DNA from: Ariolimax columbianus
Taxonomy: Eukaryota > Mollusca > Gastropoda > Stylommatophora > Arionidae
Reading direction: 5' to 3'
DNA: 64,000 bases
NCBI GenBank assembly: GCA_036924085.1
Contig: JAVGWX010000003.1
Span: 127,330,974 to 127,394,973, forward strand
Part shown: one piece after another, positions 11,820 to 22,879 of the stretch
How the letters are laid out: every line of letters begins with the position of its first letter
Numbering within the stretch: the stretch's first letter is position 1
Program-made: the position numbers and the translations under genes
Notes under the pieces: model-generated
What the model saw: only the letters and a program-made list of their open reading frames with translations
Told to the model about the DNA's origin: nothing
Database searches by the model: none

Positions 11820-12615
11820 CTGTAAGTTGTGCATGAGTTGGATCACAGGGTATGAGTTGTGCATGCGTTGGGTCAGAGGGTATGAGTTGTGCATGAGTTG
11901 GATCACTGGGTATGAGTTGTGCATGCGTTGGGTCAGAGGGTATGAGTTGTGCATGAGTTGGGTCAGAGGGTATGAGTTGTGCATGCGTTGGGTCAGAGGG
12001 TATGAGTTGTGCATGAGTTGGATCACTGGGTATGAGTTGTGCATGCGTTGGGTCAGAGGGTATGAGTTGTGCATGAGTTGGGTCAGAGGGTATGAGTTGT
12101 GCATGCGTTGGGTCAGAGGGTATGAGTTGTGGATGAGTTGGATCACTGGGTATGAGTTGTGCATGCGTTGGGTCAGAGGGTATGAGTTGTGCATGAGTTG
12201 GGTCAGACGGTATGAGTTGTGCATGAGTTGGATCACTGGGTAAGAGTTGTGCATGCGTTTGGTCAGAGGGTATGAGTTGTGCATGCGTTGGGTCAGAGGG
12301 TATGAGTTGTGCATGAGTTGGATCACTGGGTAAGAGTTGTGCATGCGTTTGGTCAGAGGGTATGAGTTGTGCATGCGTTGGGTCAGAGGGTATGAGTTGT
12401 GCATGCGTTGGGTCAGAGGGTATGAGTTGTGCATGCGTTGGGTCAGAGATTGTACGTTGCGCATAGGTTGGGTCAGAGGTTATGAGTTGCGCTTGTGTTA
12501 GGTCGGAGGTTATGAGTTGACATGCGTTGGGTTAGAGGTAATGAGTTGCGCATGCGTTGGGCTAGAGGTTATGAGTTCCAAGCGTCGGGTCAGAGGTTAT
12601 GAGCTGAGCATACGT
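11820..12615. repeat. 30-bp minisatellite with higher-order structure
   Basis: The 30-bp unit (gggtatgagttgtgcatgcg plus ttgggtcaga) repeats about 21 times to 12470 and then decays over five or so diverged units to 12615. Two main unit types alternate: one with gcgttgggtcagag and one with gagttggatcactg. They form multi-unit patterns repeated at about 120 and 180 bp. The period is a multiple of three, so both strands stay open (231 codons on minus, 138 on plus); these are repeat artefacts, not genes. Confidence 0.95.
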
Positions 12616-13320
12616 TTAGAGCATGTAGTTAGCACATAAAGCTCAGCCTGGGGTCCATTTCCGGCCACGACATAATTTTGAACCTTGCAGAGAATCACGT
12701 CACTTTGTATTGTGTGTTGTTGCGATTCATTTATTGTATCGTGTCTTCTTATCGTTCCTGACAAAGCATAACTTGAGTACTGAAGGTCGTCCTGTTACAA
12801 GAAGCACGTATACTATCACTGCATGCGCTGTTGCAAATATTTTTTCTGTAGAAATTCTTCAAATATAATGAGCTTACTAGCCACATGAACAACTACTTTT
12901 TAGTCGAAGTTTTTACGACATTCTTACAAATTTCGAGTGGACATACTTTTGCATCCCCCTTTACAATTGTGGTGGTTTGTATTGTAGTTGTATTTGTTGT
13001 GTTTGTATCAGTTTGTGTGGCGTTGTGTTGTTCTGTTTTATATTGCTGACAATGTACAGTGTTGATAGCTCCATATTGTATTCTGTTGTAGATCATTTCA
13101 CCATTGTGTATTGTGATACTTTGTGACATGAGCTTTGTTTGTTGTAATCCGGTTACATGGTCAACGTTGTGTGTCGTGTGGCCCTGGTGGTACTGTGACG
13201 TATGTAAACCATCTAATTGTGTTACATCTTTTGTCTGTAATGGTTTTGACTTGTGTTTCGTATTGGCGTTTCACTGACTTTCACTGCAGATTGGGATGCA
13301 TATGTCCGCCCACACTGAGT
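12616..13320. other. Unassigned stretch
   Basis: No recognisable feature apart from a TTGTRTT-rich strand-biased segment at about 12975-13140. Confidence 0.4.
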
Positions 13321-13321
13321 T

Positions 13322-13699
13322 TTGGCGCCCTACCATCGCCTCGTTGAGTGAAGGCTGTGTCCAACCATTTGGCACCCTACCATCGCCTCGTTGAGTGAAG
13401 GCTGTGTCCAACCATTTGGCACCCTACCATCGCCTCGTTGAGTGAAGGCTGTGTCCAACCATTTGGCACCCTACCATCGCCTCGTTGAGTGAAGGCTGTG
13501 TCCAACCATTTGGCACCCTACCATCGCCTCGTTGAGTGAAGGCTGTGTCCAACCATTTGGCACCCTACCATCGCCTCGTTGAGTGAAGGCTGTGTCCAAC
13601 CATTTGGCACCCTACCATCGCCTCGTTGAGTGAAGGCTGTGTCCAACCATTTGGCACCCTACCATCGCCTCGTTGAGTGAAGGATGTGTCCAACCATTT
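13322..13699. repeat. 47-bp minisatellite, 8 near-identical units
   Basis: The unit starts ggcaccctaccatcgcctcg and ends tgtccaaccattt; the period is 47. The internal copies look identical by eye; only the first (ggcgccc) and last (ggatgtg, tacac) units carry changes. This is the most homogeneous array in the window and so probably the youngest or most actively converted. Confidence 0.95.
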
Positions 13700-15800
13700 A
13701 CACTTGCACATTTGCAACAATGATTTTTACATGACGAGATTGAAAGCCCATATTTAGTCCCATTTTACGACAGACGAGGAAAGTGACAGTGGTTTTAGTC
13801 TGCTTATATCGGTACAACTTTGGTTTTGTATTGTATTTAAGAGAAATCGGCTCTCCTCTGTAAGAAAAGTTTTACGCTGTAAACAAATTATGTATCGTGC
13901 CTGCTGGCATTGGGAATTGAGTCCCACCATGACTACGTGTAAAGTATTTCGGAAATTGGGATACTCTCTCTCTCTCTCTCTCTCTGTTTCTGTCTGTCTC
14001 TCTCTGATGCATTGTGTATCATGCTACATATCATGACGCATTAACTATGGTAATCTAGGAAAGCACATACTGAGATAAAGAATTAGAGACAGAGAGAGAA
14101 AGAGAGAGAGAAAAGACAGAGAGAGATCTTATTTAATTGTCTTTTAACCATCACGTAGAATAAAATAATAACAGTATATTACGGCTTTTAAGCCAAGGAA
14201 TGTTTTGGCATCTCTTGAACAGGCTGAAGGTTTGGCAGGCGATTGACTTTCTTTCAGACGGGATGTCATGTTTAGCGACTTTCTGCAAAGGACATGCTAA
14301 ATGATAAAGAAGCTGACCGTATCTTTTCAACAAGAAGGGTATAGTTTCGCTTGTTGCATCTTTTGTATTGTTATGTTACTAGATTTAACCGTATGTTCTA
14401 CCTGATCCTGATGCGAGTCTTGTCTACCGTTTGCTAGCTGTATGCAACACTTTCGTTAGTTGTATGTACGAATAGTCCTCTTGGTATATCGTTATAACAT
14501 ACGCTGCGCTAAAAGTAACGATCCGAAGTGTAACTTCTCAATTCTGCAGAGGCCGTTTTCCTGCCAGGATGTTTTGTTCTGCCTATATAATTTTCTTTCT
14601 TTGTCGCCATCTGTGTTTATGCCAGGAACATTATAGACATGAGTAGTGAAGATATAAGCTGGTATATACATGTCGGCATGGCGCATAAAGATGATGACGA
14701 ATATGATTGTTGTACCAATCGAGCAGGTCTTAACGACGGAGGAATCTACAAAACACTAGCATGAAAAACAGACACGGGAAAATCACAATTAAGTCTGTCA
14801 GTTACTAAGACATGAGGCCCATCACATTTAATAACACCCAGCCCAGGCTCTGGCAGACAAACATTAGAATTCTGCGAGAAATACTCATACATTACAGACT
14901 GTTTGGCCCTGCTACAGCGCGAACTAAGAAGTCGATACACCGATCACATGTAGCAGACATTGAGGTTATTGGCTGGTATGGCGTGACTGACGATCATGGT
15001 CTAGCTTCAAGTTCAGTACCGTTTTAAGAGCGCCGAGTTTCACTATGTAAACATCAGATGGAGGTCTAGATCACCGATCGTATTTCAACTTGGGGGAAAT
15101 TGTTTGTTGAAGATACAGTGATCCAGGTTTCAAGAACAGGTAATTTGGATGATGTAGCTAATTTAATCTCAAGAAATTGCCAGAAATATAAATCATCCTT
15201 ATAATTATCATCATAATTATCATCACAATTATCATCATAATTATCATCATATCCATCAAATGACGTGAATCTTGTCTGTGATGATGACTTATCTCCACAA
15301 CCATATTATGTTCTTTAAACATCTGAGTACATGAAATGTTATTTTTTTTATATGTGCTGAAGTCGGACGATCGGAATGGTCAGGCGAAAAACATAGTACA
15401 ATTCACCCCGCATAGGACCAAAAACAAAAAAGCACGAAAAACCGTTCACAGTAATGAACAGAGACGAAGCAGTTCTAAATTTTCAAAGGCCATGTGTTTC
15501 TAGCCAGAACCTGCGTGCCTGTCGCTTCAAGTCCCCTGTGCTCCATGCGATGTACTGTGGTACTGGGACATAGACACTAACAAAATCACTGGAGAAGAAA
15601 TTGAGAGTGATCCAGGACTCGCTTGGTCGGAATCATTCTTCCCAACCAACGTATCTACAATCTACAATTCTGACATACGATGGTTATCCTTGGTGAATGG
15701 TACGGTATTCCATGCAGACAAGACAAAATATAGATAGGCAGGTCACATGTTGCGATGAAACGATGGTCGATTGAGCATGACAGCAATCTGGTAACCCTGA
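13700..15800. other. Unassigned stretch with CT and GA tracts
   Basis: Contains a (CT)n tract at 13966-14005, a GA-rich tract at 14085-14125, a core tttagtcccattttacgaca at about 13754-13773 (see the recurrent core motif), and an ATCATAATT-rich patch at 15200-15260. No coding sequence recognised. Confidence 0.45.
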
Positions 15801-15802
15801 GG

Positions 15803-15918
15803 CAAAAATAGACCACAGGGAAGAACTCCAATATGTTGTTCAGACTTCCTTGCTGTCCGCAAAAATAGAACACAGTGAAGAACTCCAATATGTTGTTCAG
15901 ACTTCCTTGCTGTCCGCA
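15803..15918. repeat. 57-bp tandem duplication
   Basis: A segment of about 57 bp (core gaagaactccaatatgttgt) occurs twice in tandem with about four differences. The surrounding 15500-16010 sequence looks like an old repeat but I cannot name it. Confidence 0.7.
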
Positions 15919-16044
15919 ACAACATCCGAGACGCCTCTGGAGGAGTGCTAACCACCTGCTGGACTTCCATGACCTAAGACAGGGTCCGCTGGAGACGAAG
16001 TTCAATCCGCAGCTTCGCTGAGGGACGGGTCATTAAGATCAGGA

Positions 16045-16215
16045 TGTTTTTTTCTTCCGAAGACAGATGTGTCGGATCGAGAGGTGCAAATATCGCAGTC
16101 AAGCAGTAAACTAGTGACACAACGCATTCCGTTCTCTGGACTGAATCCTGCTACTTGCAAAGCCCTGTCCAATGTTTGGTATCGGGGGATTGAGAACGAA
16201 CGCAGAAGAAAAAGA
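16045..16215 (+). mobile_element. GAA-tailed SINE-like element, 3' part
   Basis: Matches the 3' half of the 366-bp element at 16776-17141 (there reversed): agatgtgtcggatcgagagg, then gtgcaaatatcgcagtcaag, cgcattccgttctctgga and gggattgagaacgaacgcag. It ends in a GAA-rich tail (agaagaaaaagaagaagaag). It is truncated at its 5' end. Divergence from the full copy is moderate. Confidence 0.75.
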
Positions 16216-16227
16216 AGAAGAAGGATG

Positions 16228-16440
16228 TTTTATCTAAAATGCTTCCGAAACATTAAACGCCACAATAGTTTGGACAAACAAAAAACGCTTTAATTGAAAG
16301 TATGGTACCTGGATAAATGAGGCAGGGGCAGACAGAGAAGAAGATGGATACACGACGTCAAAGATGTTCGGAGCATACGTGTCGAAGGCAGGAGAGAAAG
16401 TTGAAGATCGAGAGAGTTGCAAGGTGGCTGTGATGAGATG
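16228..16440 (+). pseudogene. Degenerate LINE C-terminal fragment
   Basis: Directly after the GAA tail of the SINE-like piece, the frame reads CFRNIKRHNSLDKQK, then frame-shifted VPG and GQ-TEKKMD blocks. These parallel the YFGHIKRHNGLE...VPGKRGRGRPRRRW block of the fragment at 1613-1960. It is heavily decayed. Confidence 0.5.
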
Positions 16441-16775
16441 AACGTTCTCTGTCAATGATATTCTACATGATGTTAATTTCTACCTGTGTTATGTATTGTA
16501 GGTTTACTATTGAACATTGTCAACAAATGTGTCTGCCTACTATTGAACATTGTCAACAAGTGTGTCTGCTGTACATAGACAACATTCCAGTCAGTCAAAG
16601 AGCGTAGATATTGATTAATGTATTACTACTAAATTTACTCACAACTTGGTGTTCACGTTAACACACGTATTTACTTTCTGACTACATGCTTTCAACAAAA
16701 GCAATAACAATAACAACAGCAACAAAAGTAATAACAATAACAACAGCAACAACAACAGCAAACAAAAGCAATAAC

Positions 16776-17141
16776 TTCTTCTTCTTCTTCTTCGTTCGTT
16801 CTCAATCTCCCACTACCAAACCATGAAAGGGCTTAAGTAGCAGAATGTAGTCCAGAGAACGGAATGCGTTGTGTCGTAGTTTACAGCTTGACTGCGATAT
16901 TTGGACCTTTCGGTCCAACACATCCGACTTCAGCAAGCATTTTTTGAGTACCGGGTTAGCTTTCCTTCTTCGATCCCTTCTCCTTAGCCAGTCTGCCCTA
17001 CTGCAGCCTGTTATCCAGGATCACCGCGTGGAGGTGTAGAAGGGTCTTGGCAGCTATGGTTCGGTGGCCCTGATGCTAGCAGTCAGCTATGGGTCGCTGA
17101 CCACTGCAGCTTATGCGTGCGCTGCTCAGCATCTTGATCCC
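16776..17141 (-). mobile_element. GAA-tailed SINE-like element, full copy with TSD
   Basis: On the minus strand the element starts with gggatcaagatgctgagcag, runs about 366 bp and ends with gaacgaacgaagaagaagaa. It is bounded by an 11-bp direct repeat, aaagcaataac, at 16765-16775 and 17142-17152, which I read as a target-site duplication. It has no reading frame of note, and I cannot see clear tRNA A/B boxes in its head. Other copies are at 48900-49273 (plus), 16045-16215 and 19606-19775 (3' parts), and 63932-64000 (5' part, cut by the window end). It is likely mobilised by a LINE with the same GAA tail. Confidence 0.85.
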
Positions 17142-17152
17142 AAAGCAATAAC

Positions 17153-17800
17153 AACAACAGCAACAACAACAACATCCACCTTCAAGCAGGATTTTAACAA
17201 AATGAAAAGCAGAAGAAGTGATGTTTATTTATTGGATAAGATGGATTGACCAATGATGTCTTCCCTTCGATAACTCAGCAGAGTCGGGCACCAATGGACA
17301 GCTGTGTGGAGTGGGGGACATATCGACTGGGACACAAACCCTGTCCCTTTTGTCGTGATAGGTAAGATCTTTATTCGTGCTGTTACTCGAACGCTCAATG
17401 TTACATTATCATATCGTATGTTCTTTTTTTCTGTTCCAGCACTCCAGGCTACCACTACAGTTGTACTTGCAGGAAGTCTGCTCAAAGCGTGTTATGGGCT
17501 TATTGAAATTATTTTTCTGACACTTTGCTTTACATGATGTAGTTGCCAGTCTCATGCACAACTCTACTTGATCACCTTTTTCGAGAGGCAGACAAATCGC
17601 AGTGGTCCTTTATCTTTTCTTGCAGATAAAGGACTATGGACATTTGTTGTACTGAAGTGAACATTTAACTTGGATAGTTTTGTAGCAGTACCGCAGAGAT
17701 TAACAAAGTGTAAGTGCATATCTGATATTGCGTTCTGGTTTGGGAAGTAATTGGTGCAATTCGGACTTGTAACGCCTAAGTTAGTGTTAACGAAGCTTAT
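17153..17800. other. Region upstream of NWD1-like exon 1
   Basis: No exon recognised. Possible 5' untranslated sequence or promoter of the NWD1-like gene lies here, but I see no clear TATA box or initiator that I can defend. The exon 1 frame is open upstream back to a TGA at about 17805. Confidence 0.35.
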
Positions 17801-17900
17801 TTACTGATCCAGAAACTATACACAAGCCAAACTGGATAATTCAAAGCAAACAAGAGCTGCCAGGAACAAAGCTCACGAGAAGGCAAATTCAGGCTACAAA

Positions 17901-18171
17901 ATGAAGCTCATAAGGTTGCGCAGCGCAAAGCTTGACCCCATCCCCGGCAATAATAAATCTACAAGTTCTCGTGCAGTGAACGGAAATGAGGTTGGGGTCA
18001 AACCCGTTGACCATTTCGTTGAAGAGAAAGCTGATGACAGCAGCGATAGTCATGACGATCAAGAATATGAGGTCAAGGAGAAGTTGCTGCAGGTCTTATC
18101 TGGCAATTTAGAAAATTTGCCGCCTCTCAGCTCCAAGATTGTCCGAATATTCACAAGTTCCACGTTCACTG
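17901..18171 (+). CDS. NWD1: NWD1-like gene, exon 1 (N-terminus)
   Basis: First recognisable coding exon of an NWD1-like NACHT/WD-repeat protein, a cytosolic STAND-type NTPase scaffold in animals. It encodes residues 1-90 plus one base. Residues 1-60 are charged and low in complexity, with an acidic D/E/S stretch at 40-58. Residues 61-79 (LLQVLSGNLENLPPLSSK) lead into RIFTSSTFT at 82-90, the first strand of the conserved N-terminal region. The donor is ACTG|GTAAGT at 18172, phase 1. The next exon supplies AC, making FT-D-T, as expected for the SSTFTDT motif. ATG 17901 has A at -3 and is chosen as start, but the frame stays open upstream to 17808 (possible acceptor after tgatccag), so this may instead be an internal exon. 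Homology is by motif; orthology to NWD1 rather than NWD2 is inferred. Confidence 0.85.
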
Positions 18172-18374
18172 GTAAGTAACTTTGCACCAAACACTCGTAC
18201 AAATAGATACTTTCTTCAAAACTAACATGTAGCTAGAAGAAATGTTCTTGAGTCTTGCATGAAAACTTCACCTGCTGCTACTCCCAGTTACTCGGTGCCA
18301 AAAGTATACAGACATTGCGTGCTTTTGCTAACGCCTATAGCTAAAAGTGACACATTAGTTTAGTCTCTAGTAGC

Positions 18375-18625
18375 TAGAGAAGGGGATTCCGTGGCGAAGT
18401 GGTTAAGCCGTCGGCCTCACGATCAGGTGGTGTGGGCTCGATTCCGCCTCTTTTTCACGGGTGCTTGATGTGGAGTCACCTGTATCTCGTAGTCGCCCCC
18501 TAGTCGTCTTGTCCTTGACTTGCCACTGGGGTCGGGCCACTCGAGGAGAGAGAGTGAGGATAAAAAGTAGCGCAGTTAATCCTTACTAAAAATAGCATTC
18601 GCAAATAAATTTTGCCATCATCGTC
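18375..18625 (+). mobile_element. tRNA-derived SINE
   Basis: Starts with gggattccgtggcgaagtgg. The TGGCGAAGTGG segment fits an A box, and GGCTCGATTCC at about 18436-18446 fits a B box of the RNA polymerase III internal promoter. No complete cloverleaf with a proper acceptor stem is evident, so this is a SINE head and not a tRNA gene. The body continues through cctgtatctcgtagtcgccc to a weak A-rich end near 18620. It lies in intron 1, about 200 bp after exon 1, in gene sense. Confidence 0.7.
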
Positions 18626-19157
18626 TACGATGGACGCCGGCCTGTGTCTTGTTTTTGAGTAGCTCAGTAAAAAAAATCTAGGAGCCAGGCACAGCGCTGG
18701 ATATTCGTGAGGGGGTAAATTATGCTAGAAAATCTGATGCAGATCTTGAAATGTTGAATGCCACATCATCTGACAACCCGGGATTTATCGTACCGTAGCC
18801 CATGGGGTAGAAAACTTTGCAACTCTTTTTTTTTGCACACCTTGTGATTCAGGTATACTGCCTGCTCAGTGTTCACTAGATTTCTACGTTTGAAGGTGAG
18901 CTCTAGAAACGTGTAATCCTCATGATTGCAGGAATGCAAGACTGAATACATTATTTACAAAGGAATTTGAAGTAGAAATAGTAGACGAAGAAGAAAAAGA
19001 AAAAGACGAAGAAGATGGGGATTAGTTAGTAGTTCTGTGATATCAACGAAACGCCGTACTTCATGGTGTCGAGCGCTCATTTATCTTGTACTGTCGAGTT
19101 ATAACACAGTAGGCCATGCAGTAGGCCACGTGACCAAACATATACTACAAACAAACA
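18626..19157. other. Unassigned intron 1 sequence
   Basis: Nothing recognised except a purine-rich GAAGAAG patch at 18986-19018. Confidence 0.4.
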
Positions 19158-19486
19158 TGTCTTCTTCTTCTTCATCGTACGCAGTCAGACATCAACCTTT
19201 ATTTTTTAGAAAAAAGCAGCGGTCATCCTGAGGCTGCCGACACTGCCATAGAGCTTGTCTAGTGTTGCCACTGGTGATGGCCACATCTGCTCTCTCTGAT
19301 CCTCGTATGTCGGGCAGTTTTGCAGCAAATGCTCAGCGGTCATTTTCCCGGTACCACACGGGCATTCGTCAGTGCTACCTATCTTCAATTTGTTGAATAG
19401 GTGGTACCTCAGTCTATTATGGCAAGTGCGAAATCTGAAGACCACGACCTGCTCTCTTCTGTTCAACTGGTAATAGGCATCGTTTT
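19158..19486 (-). mobile_element. LINE A 3' fragment
   Basis: On the minus strand it encodes the end of the family A LINE protein: NRREQVVVFRFRTCHNRLRY, then a CPCGTGKMTAEHLLQNC zinc-knuckle-like block, and YEDQREQMW, ending in the tail gcgtacgatgaagaagaaga. The sequence is close to 53520-53850 and 60340-60660. Heavy 5' truncation leaves only about 330 bp. The last frame position reads RMTAAFF and then a stop within aaaaaata. Confidence 0.88.
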
Positions 19487-19605
19487 TTGTATAAAATAAA
19501 TATTTGATACATGAAAAGCAACCGCGTTTGATTACCTACTTCGTATTAATGCACAATAATTTATCATATCTATTTAAAATGTTAACAATCGGTCCTCTAG
19601 TGCTA

Positions 19606-19775
19606 TATTTTTGTTCTTCTTCTTTCTGCTGCGTTCGTTCTCAATCTCCACCTACCAAGCCCTGAACAAGGCGTTAGACCTAGCCTGATGTAATCCGGAG
19701 AACGAATGGCGTTGTGTCTCTTGACTACAATATTTGCATCTTTCGGTCCGATACATCCGTCTTTGGCAGCAGTGG
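19606..19775 (-). mobile_element. GAA-tailed SINE-like element, 3' part
   Basis: Reverse-strand partial copy: the tail ttcttcttctttctgctgcg, then cgttctcaatctccacctac and cggtccgatacatccgtctt. It is more diverged than the copies at 16776 and 48900 and is 5'-truncated. Confidence 0.75.
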
Positions 19776-19924
19776 TATGTTAACTTTATTAATGGAAGCG
19801 AAGAGTAAACAAGGTCAGATTAGACAGGCTTATAAAGACCCCTAACCCCCCCCCCACCTCACTTCCTCGTTCGTGCTCCTTGGCACAGGCTGTGTCACAT
19901 CAGTTTGGCCGACGTAGTGGAGAT
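19776..19924. other. Spacer with C run
   Basis: Contains a C homopolymer near 19845-19856; nothing else recognised. Confidence 0.3.
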
Positions 19925-21118
19925 CGACATTTTAATCCCCACAGTGGTGAGCTTACCGAGGCTCCTCTTAATCCCACAGTGGGGACCTTACTGGGGATCC
20001 TCGTAATGCCACAGTGGGGAGCTTACTGAGGATCCTCGTAATCCTACAGTGGTGAGCTTACTGGGGATCCTCGTAATCCCACATGAGTGAGCTTACTAAG
20101 GATCCTCGTAATCCCACATTAGTGAGCTTACTAAGGATCCTGATAAACCCACAGTGGGGAGCATACTAAGAAACCTCGTAATCCCACAGTGAGGAGCCTA
20201 CTAAGGAACCTCGTAATCCCACAGTGGGGAGCTTACTAAGGAACCTCGTAATCCCACAGTGGGGAGCTTACTAAGGAACCTCGTAATCCCAAAGTGGGGA
20301 GCATACCAAGGAACCTCGTAATCTCATAGTGGGGAGCTTACTAAGGAACCTCGTAATCCCACAGTGGGGAGCATACCAAGGAACCTCGTAATCCCATAGT
20401 GGGAAGCTTACTAAGGAACCTCGTAATCCCACATTGGTGAGCTTACTAAGGAACCTCGTAATCCCATAGTGGGGAGCTTACTAAGGAACCTCGTAATCCC
20501 ACATTGGTGAGCTTACTAAGGAACCTCGTAATCCCACAGTGGAGAGCATACTAAGGAACCTCGTAATCCCACATTAGTGAGCTTACTAAGGAACCTCGTA
20601 ATCCCACAGTGGGGAGCTTACTACGGAACCTCGTAATCCCACAGTGGGGAGCATACCAAGGAACCTCGTAATCCCATAGTGGGGAGCTTACTAAGGAACC
20701 TCGTAATCCCACAGTGGGGAGCTTACTAAGGAACCTCGTAATCTCACAGTGGTGAGCTTACTGAGGATCCTCGTAATCCCACATTAGTGAGCTTACTAAG
20801 GATCCTCGTAATCCCACAGTGGGGAGCTTACTAAGCATCCTCGTAATCCCACAGTGGGGAGGATACTAAGGAACCTCGTAATCCCACATTGGTGAGCTTA
20901 CTAAGAATCGTCGTAATCCCACTGTGGGGAGCTTACTAAGAAACCTCGTTATCCCACAGTGGTGAGCTTACTAAGGAACCTCGTAATCCCATATTGGTGA
21001 GCTTACTAAGGAACCTTGTAATCCCACAGTGGGGAGCATACTAAGGAACCTCGTAATCCCACAGTGGGGAGCATACTAAGGAACCTCGTAATCTCATAGT
21101 GGAGAGCTTACCAATGAA
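19925..21118. repeat. 35-bp satellite-like array, about 34 units
   Basis: The unit combines gagcttactaaggaacctcg and taatcccacagtggg; the period is 35. Variants swap gaacc/gatcc, catact/cttact and attagtgag/agtgggga. The last, partial unit (gagagcttaccaatgaacct) grades directly into the sequence containing the candidate cassette exon at 21166-21222. Confidence 0.95.
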
Positions 21119-21165
21119 CCTCGCTCTGAATTACAGCGAGGAAAATGCTGTTTCACCTTCTCAAG

Positions 21166-21222
21166 AATACTACTATAACCCGAACCAAGAATACGTCGAC
21201 AAGAGAACTCAAATCAGCAAAG
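21166..21222 (+). CDS. Candidate 57-nt cassette exon of the NWD1-like gene
   Basis: A possible small exon between exon 1 and exon 2. The acceptor would be the pyrimidine-rich tttcaccttctcaag ending at 21165 and the donor AAAG|GTATGT at 21223. It is 57 nt with phase 1 on both sides, so inclusion keeps the frame and would insert 19 residues, E-YYYNPNQEYVDKRTQISK, between SSTFT and DTT. The peptide composition (Y/N/Q/E-rich, no stop) looks coding-like. However, direct splicing of exon 1 to 34200 already restores the family consensus, so this would be an alternative exon at best. A longer version from the AG at 21136 is 86 nt and would shift the frame. Confidence 0.25.
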
Positions 21223-21600
21223 GTATGTCGAACAACAGCAGCAGCAACAACAACAGCAATAACAACAACAATACAACAACAGCAAAGGTGTTTTTTAACA
21301 TTCGGCATGATGTAGTCGTTCATGTTCTCTTATGTTAAGTGTAAACGCCAACTTTTCCTCCTTGTAGTTTACAGTTCATACAGTACGGGAAAGTCGGCCC
21401 AATGCCCAAACATCCTTAATCGCTTATTGTAACATGTCTGGTAGGTTACAGTGTTGACAGTATTTGCTTCCATTTCGGCCCAGCTAGCATATAGGCGTAT
21501 AATTTTTTAAATAAATATCTGAGTTATCTCGTTCTAAATATATCTCAGTGACATTACCAAACGTGTGTAGTAAAGAGATAATCAAATACATTGATCATAT
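21223..21600. other. Unassigned intron 1 sequence with (CAA)n
   Basis: A CAACAG/CAA-rich patch follows at 21231-21287. The rest is AT-rich without recognisable elements. Confidence 0.45.
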
Positions 21601-21639
21601 TCGTTAATGGCAATATTTTTCGTATCTCATAATATGTGA

Positions 21640-22240
21640 CAATTGCGTTTATGATAATATGGGACTTTTTCGTTTATGATAACATGTGACAATTTCATTT
21701 ATGATAACATGTGCCAATTACGTTTATTATAATATATAACAATTTCGTGACAACTGCGTTTATGATAATATGTGACAACTTCGTTTATGATAATATGTGA
21801 TAACTGCGTTTATGATATGTGACAATTGCGTTTATGATAATATGTGACAATTTCGTTTATGATAATATATGACAGTTTCATTTATGATAATTTGTGACAA
21901 TTACGTTTATGATAATATTTAACAATTTCGTGACAACTGCGTTTATGATATTATGTGACAACTTCGTTTATGATAATACGTGACAACTGCGTTTATGATA
22001 ATATGTGACAATTGCGTTTATGATAATATGTGACAACTTCGTTCATGATAATATTTGACAATTTCGTTTATGATAATATATGACAGTTTCGTTTATGATA
22101 ATTTGTGACAATTTCGTTTATGATAATATTTGACAATTTCGTTTATGATAATATATGACAGTTTCGTTTATGATAATATATGACAGTTTCGTTTATGATA
22201 ATATATGACAGTTTCGTTTATGATAATATGTAACAATTGC
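21640..22240. repeat. 25-bp AT-rich minisatellite, about 24 units
   Basis: The unit is of the form gtttatgataatatgtgaca plus atttc; the period is about 25, with some shortened units. Substitutions alternate between atttcg and actgcg and between tatgtg and tatatg. Confidence 0.9.
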
Positions 22241-22249
22241 GTTTGTATT

Positions 22250-22870
22250 CCAGGAATTTAGATAAATTATTTGACGTGCGAAAAAATGGATTTCAAACAA
22301 TTCAGAATATATCAAAATGTTCTGGATATTTTGTTTTCATAAAAAATTATGTTTATTTTGTGTTTTGTTTGTTTGTTCGGTGTTCTGCGAGGCTTCATCG
22401 ATACTTGTAGATGATTTCTGTGTACTTTCGTGACAGCTCAAATGGGGGAGCTGAAAATTGCAACCCTGTAACCTGTTTAGCAAGTCGTAAGGGACGATTA
22501 GGCAGGGATGGGCATGGGGCTATCTACAGGAAACTGCCGGATTTATGTCACACTTTTAATGACGTCATACTATATGCCACGAAAGAGGAGCGATAAAGTT
22601 AACTTTTCAATTGAGCACCATATTTGTTCAGTTAAAATATACTCTTCTGTTTGCATTCCAATAGATTTGCGAACAATCTACTAAATCCTATCCAGAACAG
22701 CTCGGTTCACCTAGAGCAGGCGTTGGATTGAGTCAACAAAAACAAATTAGGGAGACTTCTTGCCGACTCTGGATTAAAGGGGTTATTTCGGGACACCCAA
22801 CAAGAATATGTATAAATAGTCAAAGCGATGGGACGACAACAAATAGACTTGCAAACTAGTCGCATCCGGT
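22250..22870. other. Unassigned intron 1 sequence
   Basis: The reverse complement of the recurrent core motif occurs at 22481-22500 (caagtcgtaagggacgatta), so 22390-22600 may be an old interspersed repeat. Nothing else is named. Confidence 0.4.
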
Positions 22871-22879
22871 GTGCCATAT

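Noticed and set aside
11769..12464. 231-codon minus-strand frame of MHNSYPLTQR repeats
   Set aside because: Product of the 30-bp minisatellite; frame openness follows from the period and not from selection.
18375..18460. A genuine tRNA gene
   Set aside because: A and B box matches are present, but no complete cloverleaf or acceptor-stem pairing is evident, and a SINE-like body follows.
21137..21222. 86-nt version of the candidate exon (acceptor at 21136)
   Set aside because: 86 is not a multiple of three and would shift the NWD1-like frame between exon 1 and exon 2.
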